Below, piece after piece: positions 27,429-36,825 of a DNA stretch of 64,000 nt. Positions within the stretch are counted from its first letter, which is position 1. Each line of letters starts with the position of its first letter. The notes beneath the pieces were generated by a model. It was given only the letters and a program-made list of their open reading frames with translations. It was not told the DNA's origin and made no database searches. Both the position numbers and the translations under genes were made by a program. Source of the stretch: Leptospira sp. WS4.C2 (GTDB lineage: Bacteria; Spirochaetota; Leptospiria; Leptospirales; Leptospiraceae); NCBI RefSeq assembly GCF_040833985.1, contig NZ_CP162139.1, positions 2,066,001-2,130,000 on the forward strand, read 5' to 3'.

Positions 27429-28385
27429 TTATAAGCTAGTATCGATATAATCGCTCAATTTGACAAGCTTCTGTGTTTCTAAATCAAAAAACTCGCAATC
27501 TCTAATCAAATTCAATCTTTCTTTATGCCCATCAACAAATGTTAAAACACCACTTTTATCACGCGACTCACGACACCAATTGTATGTATAACCTTCCTCA
27601 AGGGTCAATTTATGAAAACGATCGGCATAGCGATTTTGTATAAAAAATGCATTGTTTCCAATCTCATTACATCCGACAAAAGAATAACCTTTCTTTTTTG
27701 CTAAGTCATATACTGCCTTAAGGGAAGCACCGAAATATAATCCAGAATAGTGTTTTTTATGGCGCATAAATTCTGGATCGTAAGGAACTGTCAGACTATT
27801 TTTATACCCTAATAAGTTATTAATTTCAACAATAAGAATAACTGGATTAACAATAGAAATTTTATTTAGTATCCAATAGTCGTTGCCATCAATATCGATA
27901 CTCAATATTCCGAGATCTCCGACAAAACCATGTTTCTGGAAGATACTTTCAATATTTTCCACAGTTATAAAAGCATGTTCAGCAATTAACTCTGATTTCC
28001 AATATAAATCCGACCTTTTTATATAGTCAATGTGTTCCTTACTTCCGTCAATGATCAACCCTCTCCAATGGTCCTTCATAATTAAGAATCGAGTATTCGA
28101 TTCAATGTAATTCTCTACACCAAACTCAATGAATGTTTTTGGAATTTCGGGTAACTTAGAAAGTAAATATTGAATGATTCCATCTTCGTCCCATTGCGAG
28201 AAAACACCGAATCCGTAATCTCGGATCATTTTAGATTTTTTCTGCAAATTTGCTTCTGCTTGATTGCGTCCCAGGGCTAGATGAATTTTCTCAAGTCTTT
28301 CCAAAGTTTTTCTTTGTTCACTATAAACATTGCTTAAAACTTTGTTAAACAACTTGGTCAAAAAATTAATAATAATGGATTTCAC
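27429..28385 (-). CDS. FkbM-like methyltransferase family protein
   Basis: 318 residues. The central FGVFSQWDEDGIIQYLL, FIEFGVENYIESNTRFL, GLIIDGSKEHIDYI and LGILSIDIDGNDYWIL form the fold of the FkbM-like SAM-dependent family often found in surface-polysaccharide clusters. The N-terminal 50 residues are hydrophobic then basic. Its ATG overlaps the stop of the upstream gene by 4 nt (28382-28385), indicating coupled translation. O-methylation of a sugar is the family-based expectation; many such proteins have no proven substrate. Confidence 0.65.
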   Translation of the reverse strand: MKSIIINFLTKLFNKVLSNVYSEQRKTLERLEKIHLALGRNQAEANLQKKSKMIRDYGFGVFSQWDEDGIIQYLLSKLPEIPKTFIEFGVENYIESNTRFLIMKDHWRGLIIDGSKEHIDYIKRSDLYWKSELIAEHAFITVENIESIFQKHGFVGDLGILSIDIDGNDYWILNKISIVNPVILIVEINNLLGYKNSLTVPYDPEFMRHKKHYSGLYFGASLKAVYDLAKKKGYSFVGCNEIGNNAFFIQNRYADRFHKLTLEEGYTYNWCRESRDKSGVLTFVDGHKERLNLIRDCEFFDLETQKLVKLSDYIDTSL

Positions 28386-29281
28386 AAAAAGCCTCTAATT
28401 TTCTTTAAAAAATAAAACTCTAATTTTTCTAAATAAGAAATTCTAAAAAAAAGCCTACGACTGTAATAATCAAGAACTCGATCAGGATCAAAAGTTTTAG
28501 GTTCCACTAGTGGAAACTTTAGCTCTTCTGTTTTGATTTTATTTAAAACTGAATCTTCAGTTTTTGTATGCGTAGCTTCAATACCAAAACCAATGTTAGA
28601 TACTAAATTTTTGGTAGGCATAATAGAGATACGTTTTTTGCGCCAATTATAATAAATCCATTGCAAATCCCAAGTATCAAGTTTACCAATACTAGCGTTA
28701 AATATGTTATTTATCCAAAATTTACGTTCAGCAGTAGAGTTAAACTTACTATTAACAACGGATTCAATTTCTTCCATCGAAATTCCGGAAGGCTGGTAAC
28801 CTTCCCAGGATCGCCGCCAAGTTCCCCATCCCCATATATGAAAATAGTTAGAAGCATAATAAGAAAATGGTACTTCTAGATTTCCGAAGAAAAAATTATT
28901 TCCTGAAATTAAGCCAACATTTGGATCATTTCTAAACTTAAACAACATTTCTTCCATAAATTGAAAGAAATTCAAATTTGGTAAACAGTCATCTTCTAAA
29001 ATAATGCCAAGTTCTTCGTTAGCAAAAAACCAATCTATTGCACCAGAGACTGCCAATTTACAACCTAAATTTTCAGTTCTAAATAAAGTTTTAACTTCGA
29101 TACCCTCGAATCGCTTGCCAATTTCCAACTTGATTTGATTTGATAATGCAGAATCAGTTTCGTTCCTTGGTCCATCGATTGCTACATACAATATCTTAGG
29201 TTTATATTTTTCTAGAGCATCCATTACTAGTGAAGTGAGCTTAGGTCGATTGAATGCGATCAGTAAAACAGGTAACTTCAT
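28382..29281 (-). CDS. Glycosyltransferase-like protein (GT-A fold, HlpA-like)
   Basis: 299 residues. LPVLLIAFNRPKLTSLVMDAL at the N-terminus (first 20 counted only), VAIDGPRN, FRTENLGCKLAVSGAIDWFF, the acidic motif LEDDCLPN and HIWGWGTWRRSWEGY belong to a GT-A fold group sometimes annotated 'hemolytic protein HlpA-like'. EDD is the likely metal-binding site. The protein is soluble and probably adds a residue to the O-unit. It is coupled by a 4-nt overlap to the FkbM-like gene. The donor is not predictable. Confidence 0.7.
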   Translation of the reverse strand: MKLPVLLIAFNRPKLTSLVMDALEKYKPKILYVAIDGPRNETDSALSNQIKLEIGKRFEGIEVKTLFRTENLGCKLAVSGAIDWFFANEELGIILEDDCLPNLNFFQFMEEMLFKFRNDPNVGLISGNNFFFGNLEVPFSYYASNYFHIWGWGTWRRSWEGYQPSGISMEEIESVVNSKFNSTAERKFWINNIFNASIGKLDTWDLQWIYYNWRKKRISIMPTKNLVSNIGFGIEATHTKTEDSVLNKIKTEELKFPLVEPKTFDPDRVLDYYSRRLFFRISYLEKLEFYFLKKIRGFL

Positions 29282-29290
29282 GTTTCCAAA

Positions 29291-30454
29291 CTAGACCAAC
29301 GATTTATACAGATTATAAGTTTGGATTGCGACATTATCCCATCCAAACTTAGCACTTTGCTTATACCCTAATTCAATAAAGTTTTTTCGTAGTTCCTCAT
29401 TTTCATACATCATCTCAACTGCAGAAAAAATCGAGGCTTTCTCAATTGGATTGAAATAAAGCGCGGCTTCTCCCGCCACTTCAGGAAATGAAGATGTGTT
29501 ACTACAGACAACAGGGCAACCTGACTTCATTGCCTCAATTAACGGAATACCAAAACCTTCATAAAGAGAGGGGAAAACGAATAAACGAACAGATTGATAG
29601 AGAGAAAGCAGTTGTCGATTATCCTCAATTTGAAAATGTATTATGCGATCTTCGAGTTTGAGTTCACGAAATTTAAGTAACTCTTGTTTAGTAATCTTTT
29701 CACCGCCGCCGATTATCAATTTAAGCTTAGGATATTTTTTGAATAATTCGGTGATAGCATCCAGAAAAAAGGCAAAATTTTTATAAACAGAACGATTTCC
29801 AATAAACAAAATGTAATCCTTTAAATCTTCGACGATTTTATTTTTCTCTCTATGATCCTGCAATGAAGATGCTAAATGGATCACCTGAATCTTCTCATTC
29901 GGAATATCATAAAACTCCTGAATATCTTTCTTCGTACTTTCCGAAATTGCAATTATTTTATCAGCACGATTTATAGTCCTTCGTTTCTCTTCTATCGTCT
30001 TATTAGCATCTAAAAAATATTTTGGAAATTTTTCGTGAATCATGTCATAAACAGTAATGACAACTGGAATTTTCTTATCGCTCAGCCATTCTATATAATA
30101 AGGATTATAATACGTCGGATGAAAAATATCAAAGTCATTACTCAGAATTCTAGCCTTTACTAAACTCTGCATGTTAGCTACATGATCATTTACTAAACCG
30201 AATGTTTTTACTAAATTGTATAACCTTGCTTTTCCAATAAAATTTCCTTTAAAAATCCAATTCTTTGCATCAATCAACGGCTTGATCTTGAATGCTGAGT
30301 CCATTCTTAAATACTCATTGTTTGAGAACAAAAGCGAAGTCTGAATCTCTATCTTGTCATCCTGCGATAAACGAGTTATTAATTCATAAAAATAACGAGA
30401 AATACCGCCGTAATTCTGAATAGAAAAAGTTTGGTGGTCATATAATACTTTCAA
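29291..30454 (-). CDS. Glycosyltransferase family 4 (MtfB-like)
   Basis: 387 residues with a GT-B fold. The C-terminal donor-binding region shows the E-x7-E motif in SLYEGFGIPLIEAMKSGCP, followed by SNTSSFPEVAGEAALYFNP. The N-terminus has YDHQTFSIQNYGGISRYFYE, typical of the GT4 subgroup including mannosyl- and rhamnosyltransferases. It works on lipid-linked intermediates at the inner membrane face. The spacing to neighbours is 9 and 30 nt on the same strand. The specific sugar is unknown. Confidence 0.85.
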   Translation of the reverse strand: MKVLYDHQTFSIQNYGGISRYFYELITRLSQDDKIEIQTSLLFSNNEYLRMDSAFKIKPLIDAKNWIFKGNFIGKARLYNLVKTFGLVNDHVANMQSLVKARILSNDFDIFHPTYYNPYYIEWLSDKKIPVVITVYDMIHEKFPKYFLDANKTIEEKRRTINRADKIIAISESTKKDIQEFYDIPNEKIQVIHLASSLQDHREKNKIVEDLKDYILFIGNRSVYKNFAFFLDAITELFKKYPKLKLIIGGGEKITKQELLKFRELKLEDRIIHFQIEDNRQLLSLYQSVRLFVFPSLYEGFGIPLIEAMKSGCPVVCSNTSSFPEVAGEAALYFNPIEKASIFSAVEMMYENEELRKNFIELGYKQSAKFGWDNVAIQTYNLYKSLV

Positions 30455-30484
30455 TGATTAAATCCATTTTAAACAGCTAAAAAC

Positions 30485-31804
30485 TCAGCTGTTTCTTCTA
30501 TCTTCCTGATATCGTAAAAGGAAATTATGCAAAAAAATAGACCACTGCCAGATTTTCAGACAATTAATTTGAATTAAAAATAAAGGCCTAATTTCCCTAA
30601 ACAGACAAGGGATCAAAGAAGCTGCAATTGCTTGAGAAACCAAAGTTGCATATGCTGCTCCCATTACCCCAAACTGATGTATCCAAAAAAAATTTAAGAT
30701 TATATTTATGGTAAGCCCAGTTATACTTTTTACCAAAATAAATTTCTGCTTATCTTCAATTAAATAATAATTACTACCGGCTACTCCCAAAAAAACAAAT
30801 ACTCCAGACCAAATATACACTTTGAGTATATTTACGGAATCAATATAAGGTTCTCCATATAATAGAATAACTATATCCTCACCCAAAACTTGAATAAAAA
30901 TCGCCATCAAAAGAGACATCAAAAATAAAACCAAATGCAGACTTTGAAACAATTCAGTATAAACTATCTGCGACTTATTTTTTTTATCTATTAAAGTGGG
31001 ATAAAAAGATGATGAAATCCCAAGCGGAAGGAAATACCAAAACTCACTTAACCGAACGGCAACACTATATATACCAGTTTCCCGATCGCCGATCATAGTG
31101 CCAATCATCAACTGATCAATTTTCATATATAAAATGATTGATAATGCGGAAATAAAAAGAGGAAAAGATTCTCTTATCGTCCGATAGATACTTTTTAAAT
31201 TTACTGGGACGGTGATACGATCATGATGAAATTTTGTATAAAATATAAAAATTGAAACGGATGAGCAAATAGATTCGAACAGAAAACTAAATACAAAATA
31301 TAAAATCGGGAATTCATTAATCAAAAGGAAAATTCTTGCGATAGAAAGAATTATAAAATAAAAATTTTCAATATATATAATATATTTATACTCTGTACGC
31401 GATTCAAAAAAGTATCTAGGCACTGCCATAAACCTAAATAATAGCGAAAAAGACAAAATATAGCCAATTTTAAGCGTTAAGTCATCATCAGATTTTAGAA
31501 TATATATAACTAGTGAAGAGCAAACAAAAAACACAAATCCAGAAATTAGATGAATATAAAAGGACACTGAGAGCAAATTATGACTCTGTTCCTTATTTTT
31601 TACGAGTTCCCTTACAAGAATCGCCTCTGTTCCTAAAGGCAAAATAGTACTAAATAGTATTATTATCGAATTTGCAAAATTATATTTACCGAAAATTTCA
31701 GGGCCAAAATAGCGAGCAATCCAAACACCAACAAACAAACCGATAAGTATTTTAAATATCTTATCAAAAACTAACCAAATTGAATTTGTAATGATCTTTT
31801 TCAC
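30485..31804 (-). CDS. wzx: O-antigen flippase (Wzx)
   Basis: 439 residues with about twelve hydrophobic segments evenly spread. The N-terminus NSIWLVFDKIFKILIGLFVG and WIARYFGPEIFGKYNFA is the classical start of polysaccharide flippases of the MOP superfamily, and LGTEAILVRELVKN follows. Wzx moves the undecaprenyl-diphosphate-linked O-unit to the periplasmic face. It lies directly after the polymerase candidate at 31817 (12 nt), a common Wzx/Wzy arrangement. Only one flippase is present in the window. Confidence 0.88.
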   Translation of the reverse strand: MKKIITNSIWLVFDKIFKILIGLFVGVWIARYFGPEIFGKYNFANSIIILFSTILPLGTEAILVRELVKNKEQSHNLLSVSFYIHLISGFVFFVCSSLVIYILKSDDDLTLKIGYILSFSLLFRFMAVPRYFFESRTEYKYIIYIENFYFIILSIARIFLLINEFPILYFVFSFLFESICSSVSIFIFYTKFHHDRITVPVNLKSIYRTIRESFPLFISALSIILYMKIDQLMIGTMIGDRETGIYSVAVRLSEFWYFLPLGISSSFYPTLIDKKNKSQIVYTELFQSLHLVLFLMSLLMAIFIQVLGEDIVILLYGEPYIDSVNILKVYIWSGVFVFLGVAGSNYYLIEDKQKFILVKSITGLTINIILNFFWIHQFGVMGAAYATLVSQAIAASLIPCLFREIRPLFLIQINCLKIWQWSIFLHNFLLRYQEDRRNS

Positions 31805-31816
31805 GTAGTATTGTAA

Positions 31817-33148
31817 TTAACGTGGGCTCATTGAAAGCTTTTTCAATTTAAATACAATTAATGTAAAAATACACAGCGAAAAAGAAATCATCATCGGTCC
31901 TGTAATAACGCATTGAAACAAACTATAAATCCCTAAATAAGAAAGCGATGTTAGCATTAATGAGGAAGAAAATACTGAAATATTAAAAATATTGCTCCAA
32001 TATTGAACTAAAAAGCCAAATACTATACCACCCAATAAGACGCCAAAAAAAGCGCCATCTCGATAAAAAACAAATAAACTCGAAGCAAAGGCATTATAAA
32101 ACTTAGGCTGCCCATGAGAATCAACTCCGATTTTTCTCGAGTCATGTAAGTATCCGCCAATTAAATCAGCTTCAGAGTTTTTCGATGTTAAACCCATCCG
32201 ATTGCTTACCAAAAGAAAATACCTTTCAAAAGCAGAAATAGAAGATAATCCGAACGTATGATCATAGATTAAAGAGTCAGGTTTATTGAGTTCAACATCT
32301 AAAATGTGAAATGACTCGGTATGATAATCGATGATAAAGTGTTCGATCAAATGACCTACTTTTGACTGCCCTTTGATTGCCCTCCCTTCACTAATATAAT
32401 AAACTGAAGCAGTAGAAATAAAGAATATGAAAATAATGGCGAAAATAAATTGAGAACTAATTTTAAAATAATGAAGGTTGACCCGAAATAGGGAAATTAA
32501 AAAAGTCGCAAATAATATATAGTGAAATCCAAATCTACCTGCCATCATTAACGAGTCCATTATGATCAACAAAACGGATATAAATAATAAACCAAATTTC
32601 CTATATCGAACAGAATATGCAAAACCTAGAAATAATACATAAAACAAATACGGCAATACTAAATAAGTATAAATCATAGTAACAAGAGAACTATTAAAAA
32701 ACAAAGTGGAAGTTCCAGTCAGTAAGCCGAAAACATCGGATCGATATTGTGAAATTGTAAATTTTGTTGATAATAAGTAAAACCCTCTGCACATAAAAAA
32801 TAGAAACATCGGAATTACAAAATAAGCAGAAATTACCTTGATAAAATCATAATATTTTTTAGTAAAATTTGAAACTTGAACTAATCCGAAATCATTTTTT
32901 TTTCTTCCGTTATTAATGATTACTGTTGAGACCGCTCCGAGTAGAAAGCTGACATAGAATGCGAAAATCACCTTGTTTACTAAGTCTGAAAGAGGATACA
33001 AACCAGTTAACTCAAACGAGTCTATCAAATGCCACATCAAAAACCAACTTATAATAGCGAAGGCAAAAATTCCTCTCTTAGAAAACAATTTCATTAGGAA
33101 AAAGAAACTCAAACACCAAATAAATATTACTGCAAATGAAATTGGCAA
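31817..33148 (-). CDS. wzy: O-antigen polymerase (Wzy-like)
   Basis: 443 residues with about eleven hydrophobic segments and one larger central loop (about 255-330, containing HTFGLSSISAFERYF and GVDSHGQPKFYNAFASSLF). Such topology fits an oligosaccharide repeat unit polymerase. The start is TTG at 33148, supported by AAGGA about 8 nt upstream that overlaps the previous stop; the next ATG would remove the first membrane segment. Position between the flippase and the initiating transferase supports Wzy. Wzy sequences are poorly conserved, so the call rests on topology and context. Confidence 0.75.
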   Translation of the reverse strand: MPISFAVIFIWCLSFFFLMKLFSKRGIFAFAIISWFLMWHLIDSFELTGLYPLSDLVNKVIFAFYVSFLLGAVSTVIINNGRKKNDFGLVQVSNFTKKYYDFIKVISAYFVIPMFLFFMCRGFYLLSTKFTISQYRSDVFGLLTGTSTLFFNSSLVTMIYTYLVLPYLFYVLFLGFAYSVRYRKFGLLFISVLLIIMDSLMMAGRFGFHYILFATFLISLFRVNLHYFKISSQFIFAIIFIFFISTASVYYISEGRAIKGQSKVGHLIEHFIIDYHTESFHILDVELNKPDSLIYDHTFGLSSISAFERYFLLVSNRMGLTSKNSEADLIGGYLHDSRKIGVDSHGQPKFYNAFASSLFVFYRDGAFFGVLLGGIVFGFLVQYWSNIFNISVFSSSLMLTSLSYLGIYSLFQCVITGPMMISFSLCIFTLIVFKLKKLSMSPR

Positions 33149-33159
33149 ATTACGTTTCC

Positions 33160-34455
33160 TTACCTTGCACCAAAACCTGTTAAAATTGTTTTAACAGTTT
33201 TAAAAGTAATAAGTAGGTCCAACCAAAATGAAAAATTTTTGATATAGTAAAAGTCGTATTCTAACTTCACTTTCATTCCATCTACTTCTGCGGCATAACC
33301 TTGCTCCACTTGTGCCCAGCCTGAAATACCTGGACGAACGACGTGACGATAAGCAAAAAAAGGAACGTCCTCTTCATACCATTTAGATAATTCATAAGAT
33401 TCTGGCCGAGGTCCAATGAAGGACATTTGTCCGATAAGGATGTTAAAAATTTGTGGGAGTTCGTCAATTCGGTATTTACGAATGATTTTCCCCACAACAG
33501 TAATACGAGGATCGTCTTCTGGATTGGTAAAACCACCGCCTTTTTTATCAACGTACATACTTCGAAATTTGAACATAGGAAAAACTTTTCCTCTAAAACC
33601 CATCCGCGGTTGAATGAATAATGCAGGTCCCTTTGATTCCAATTTAATTAATATGGAAACAATTAGAAAAAATGGTAACATCAGAGGAATCGAGAATAGT
33701 GCCACAATAAAATCAATCCAGCGTTTGATGTATTCATAAAATTGTGAAGGAAGTAAAGACCCAAAAATATTCTCTGATAAATGATTAATTTTTACTCTAC
33801 CTGTTACAGATTCACGTATTTTCTTTTCCGAGTAAACAGGTATCCGAGCAAGGGTACACTGAGCTAGAAATTTTTCCCATTCTGGCGTTATCATTGGGCT
33901 ATCGAAATCAGCAACGATACCGTTGAAACGTTGTCCTTCTAAATTGGGAATTTCGAGAATTTTAAAAAGAGCACCATGATTCTTCTCTAATTCTACACTC
34001 CCACCAAATGGTAGTATTGCGTATCTAGTTAAGCGGTATCGTCTTCCGAGAAAAAAACCGGCAAAACACCATAACAATGTTACTGTAAAACCAACAACGA
34101 AAATTTGAATTGAATAACTTGTTCGAAAGAATAAGATCAGACCTATTGGTATGGAATAACATATGAAAGTTACAGGAAGCACATAAGCGACTGATTCCGA
34201 CCCAGGTAACCTAAATATTTTTCTAAGACTAAAAGTTGCTACAAAAAACGCAACCAAACTTGCCGATAGAGATGTTACTAAATTTGGATCTTGCGATGTC
34301 CAAAATCTTATTCCCCATATAGGAATCGCACTAGATAAAACAAGGACGAGACCACCTGTAATGAATTGAAAAAAATAACTTAAAAGTATTCTCTCATACC
34401 AACGAGAATGTCTTCGTGTAAAACTTGGTAAACTATTTTGTATGTACTTTTTCAT
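33160..34455 (-). CDS. Polyprenyl glycosylphosphotransferase (WbaP-like, initiating enzyme)
   Basis: 431 residues. Four hydrophobic segments occupy about 28-140, a soluble linker follows, and a C-terminal Bac_transf domain starts with KRWIDFIVALFSIPLMLPFF. It includes RMGFRGKVFPMFKFRSMY, the IRKYRIDELPQIFNIL motif and MSFIGPRPESYELSKWY. These enzymes transfer sugar-1-phosphate from a UDP-sugar to undecaprenyl phosphate, the first step of O-unit assembly. It is the only initiating transferase in the window. Substrate (galactose, N-acetylglucosamine or an aminodideoxy sugar) is undetermined. Confidence 0.9.
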   Translation of the reverse strand: MKKYIQNSLPSFTRRHSRWYERILLSYFFQFITGGLVLVLSSAIPIWGIRFWTSQDPNLVTSLSASLVAFFVATFSLRKIFRLPGSESVAYVLPVTFICYSIPIGLILFFRTSYSIQIFVVGFTVTLLWCFAGFFLGRRYRLTRYAILPFGGSVELEKNHGALFKILEIPNLEGQRFNGIVADFDSPMITPEWEKFLAQCTLARIPVYSEKKIRESVTGRVKINHLSENIFGSLLPSQFYEYIKRWIDFIVALFSIPLMLPFFLIVSILIKLESKGPALFIQPRMGFRGKVFPMFKFRSMYVDKKGGGFTNPEDDPRITVVGKIIRKYRIDELPQIFNILIGQMSFIGPRPESYELSKWYEEDVPFFAYRHVVRPGISGWAQVEQGYAAEVDGMKVKLEYDFYYIKNFSFWLDLLITFKTVKTILTGFGAR

Positions 34456-34513
34456 GAATTATAGACAATAAAGAATAGTGGAAAACTAAAATCATTACAG
34501 TTTTGTAAAACAA

Positions 34514-35695
34514 TCATTTAGATTGAATGCGATCACAGGCAGACTCAACTGAAAATATTTGTTTTAACAGAACATTACAGTTTTTTGCATACAGTTCGCG
34601 TATATTTTTATCCAATAGTTTAGTAGCGGCCTCTAAAAAAGTAGAGTCATCGCCAGCCTCAACCACTATACCTGCTTTACTATTACCAATAACTTCCTTT
34701 AAATCGTTTCCCGGATTGACACTTCCTAAAATGGGTTTTGATTGAACCAAATAAGAAAGTATTTTTCCAGGAAAATTATGAGTTGTATGATCTCTGTTTA
34801 AACAAAAAAGACCAATATCAAATTCTGCTAACATATGTATAAATTCATTTTGCGGAACAGGATCTAATAAAAGTAAATTAGTCAAAGAATCTTTTTGAAT
34901 TGTTTCCCTAACAAGCGCTACCTCATCACCTGTCCCAACTAAAACAAAATAAACATCCTGATTTTTTCGTAAATTCTTTGCCAATCTTAAAATTTGGCTC
35001 ATATCCTGGGCATGGCCAATATTTCCGCCGTAAAAAAATACCAATTTATTGTGAAGATTATATCTGGTTCGATAAGGGTAACTTTCAATTTTTATCGGTC
35101 GATCCGATACCCAATTGTATAATACTTCCAATTTCGATTGGTCTTTATATTTTTTTCCGAACCATTTCAAATTTCCAGGTGACATCAAACCGATTTTGTC
35201 TGCCGAACTATAATTGATTTTTTCAAAAAATTGAAAAAACTTTGTAATTATCGAATTAGATCTAAGTAGTCCGTTGTCTATCGCCCATTGCGGGAAAAAG
35301 TCTCTTAAGATTAAGTAAGTTCTGGCCTTCCAAATATCTCTTAATTTCCGAATAAATAATCCCCAAAAAATAGAAGGAGAATAGTAAACAATCAATTCAC
35401 AATTTAACTGTTTTAGTATATGCTTTAAAGAATTCCAAGCTCGAAAAGAAAGTAAAGTTTCATTGATTGCTCGTTTGAATTTTGAAACATTCTTAATCTC
35501 TCCAGAAGCAAATTGGTATATTTTTACACCGTCTAGATCAAATGAGTAATACGAGGACTCTAAATTAATTCCTGGAGTTACCACATAAACCTGATTACCT
35601 CTCTTTATAAATTCCAAGGCCAATTCATGCATCATCTTTGCTGCAATTTTGGTGCTGCTTGGTAGGTAATCATCAACTACTAAAAGGACTTTCAC
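34514..35695 (-). CDS. WbuB-like glycosyltransferase (GT4)
   Basis: 393 residues starting at GTG 35695. VLLVVDDYLPSSTKIAAKM, the unusual YLILRDFFPQWAIDNGLL and KIGLMSPGNLKWFGKKY match the WbuB group of GT4 enzymes. WbuB of E. coli O26-type clusters is assigned to transfer N-acetyl-L-fucosamine. Here the gene directly follows the 2-epimerase of a UDP-2-acetamido-2,6-dideoxy-L-hexose cassette (15 nt), so it probably transfers that sugar. Its position next to the initiating enzyme suggests it adds the second residue. The shift from L-FucNAc to another L-hexosamine is inference. Confidence 0.8.
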   Translation of the reverse strand: MKVLLVVDDYLPSSTKIAAKMMHELALEFIKRGNQVYVVTPGINLESSYYSFDLDGVKIYQFASGEIKNVSKFKRAINETLLSFRAWNSLKHILKQLNCELIVYYSPSIFWGLFIRKLRDIWKARTYLILRDFFPQWAIDNGLLRSNSIITKFFQFFEKINYSSADKIGLMSPGNLKWFGKKYKDQSKLEVLYNWVSDRPIKIESYPYRTRYNLHNKLVFFYGGNIGHAQDMSQILRLAKNLRKNQDVYFVLVGTGDEVALVRETIQKDSLTNLLLLDPVPQNEFIHMLAEFDIGLFCLNRDHTTHNFPGKILSYLVQSKPILGSVNPGNDLKEVIGNSKAGIVVEAGDDSTFLEAATKLLDKNIRELYAKNCNVLLKQIFSVESACDRIQSK

Positions 35696-35709
35696 TTTTT
35701 ATGTAAGAT

Positions 35710-36825
35710 TTAGTTTTTTTTCCATACAGTTCTATTTATATAATCTGTATAACTTTGAATCACTTGAATTATTTTATGGGACACATTATTAATATCGTAA
35801 TCTGGAACCGTATGAAATATCCGCGTTGGGTTTATAGCGATTTTAATCGAATCAAGAATCTTGAATTTATTGAGTCCTGTCATTATAAGAGTTCCCTCGT
35901 CCATTCCTTCCGGTCTCTCATGTGTGTTACGTATAGTAACAGCTGAAAATTTCAAAAGAGAGGATTCTTCTGTAATTGTTCCGCTATCTGAGATTACACA
36001 TAAAGACTTTTTCTGTAGATGAATATAATCTAAAAAGCCAAACGGTTTAAGAAACTGAATTTGTGGATTCCAGTTTCTTTTTGGCAATGCCTCCAACCTC
36101 TTTTTTGTTCGCGGATGTGTTGAAATGATAATTGGTTTATTATATTGTTCATATAAAGCTTCAATTGATTCCAAAAGACTTTCTAAATTTTCACTAGAGT
36201 CAACGTTTTCTTCTCTATGAGCTGACAACAAAAAATATTCCTTTTCCTTTAGATTCATTTTTTTCAAAATTTCAGAAGATTCAATTTTATCTTTAAAATA
36301 TTCTAATACTTCCTTCATATGTGATCCAGTCTTGATGATAGTCTCTGGTCGAACACCTTCTAAAATTAGATATCGTCTCGCATGTTCCGATAAAACTAAG
36401 TTTATATCACTCAGATGGTCTACTACCTTGCGATTCAATTCTTCAGGCACACGCTCGTCAAAACAACGGTTTCCTGCTTCCATATGAAAAACCGGGATTT
36501 TTCGTCGTTTTGCAGATATGACAGCTAAACAAGTATTAGTATCTCCGTATAAAAGTAAAGCATCAGGTTTTTCTTTTTCAAAAACTTCATCCGATTTCGT
36601 AATTACTTCAGCAATTGTTTTGGCTACAGTATCGGAGGCTACATCCAAAAAATAATCTGGTTTTCTTATTTCTAACTCATCAAAAAAAACTTGATTCAAT
36701 TCATAATCAAAATTTTGACCAGAATGAACGAGGACATGATCGAAATGAATATCTAAGGCACTTATCACCCGTGACATTTTTATTAATTCGGGTCTAGTTC
36801 CCACTAGAGTCATAACCTTAAGCAT
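35710..36825 (-). CDS. UDP-N-acetyl-hexosamine 2-epimerase (WbvD/FnlC/WbjD type)
   Basis: 371 residues, WecB superfamily. MTLVGTRPELIKMSRVI, LVHSGQNFDYELN, LLLYGDTNTCLA and HMEAGNRCFDERVPEELNRK are the signature of the subgroup that epimerises C2 in UDP-2-acetamido-2,6-dideoxy-L-hexoses (FnlC, WbjD, Cap5G, WbvD), rather than of plain UDP-GlcNAc 2-epimerase. Eight bases overlap with the preceding dehydratase gene. It is the third enzyme of the cassette formed with 36818 and 37832. The product is UDP-L-FucNAc or UDP-L-QuiNAc depending on the reductase; the RmlD-like reductase favours the latter. Confidence 0.88.
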   Translation of the reverse strand: MLKVMTLVGTRPELIKMSRVISALDIHFDHVLVHSGQNFDYELNQVFFDELEIRKPDYFLDVASDTVAKTIAEVITKSDEVFEKEKPDALLLYGDTNTCLAVISAKRRKIPVFHMEAGNRCFDERVPEELNRKVVDHLSDINLVLSEHARRYLILEGVRPETIIKTGSHMKEVLEYFKDKIESSEILKKMNLKEKEYFLLSAHREENVDSSENLESLLESIEALYEQYNKPIIISTHPRTKKRLEALPKRNWNPQIQFLKPFGFLDYIHLQKKSLCVISDSGTITEESSLLKFSAVTIRNTHERPEGMDEGTLIMTGLNKFKILDSIKIAINPTRIFHTVPDYDINNVSHKIIQVIQSYTDYINRTVWKKN

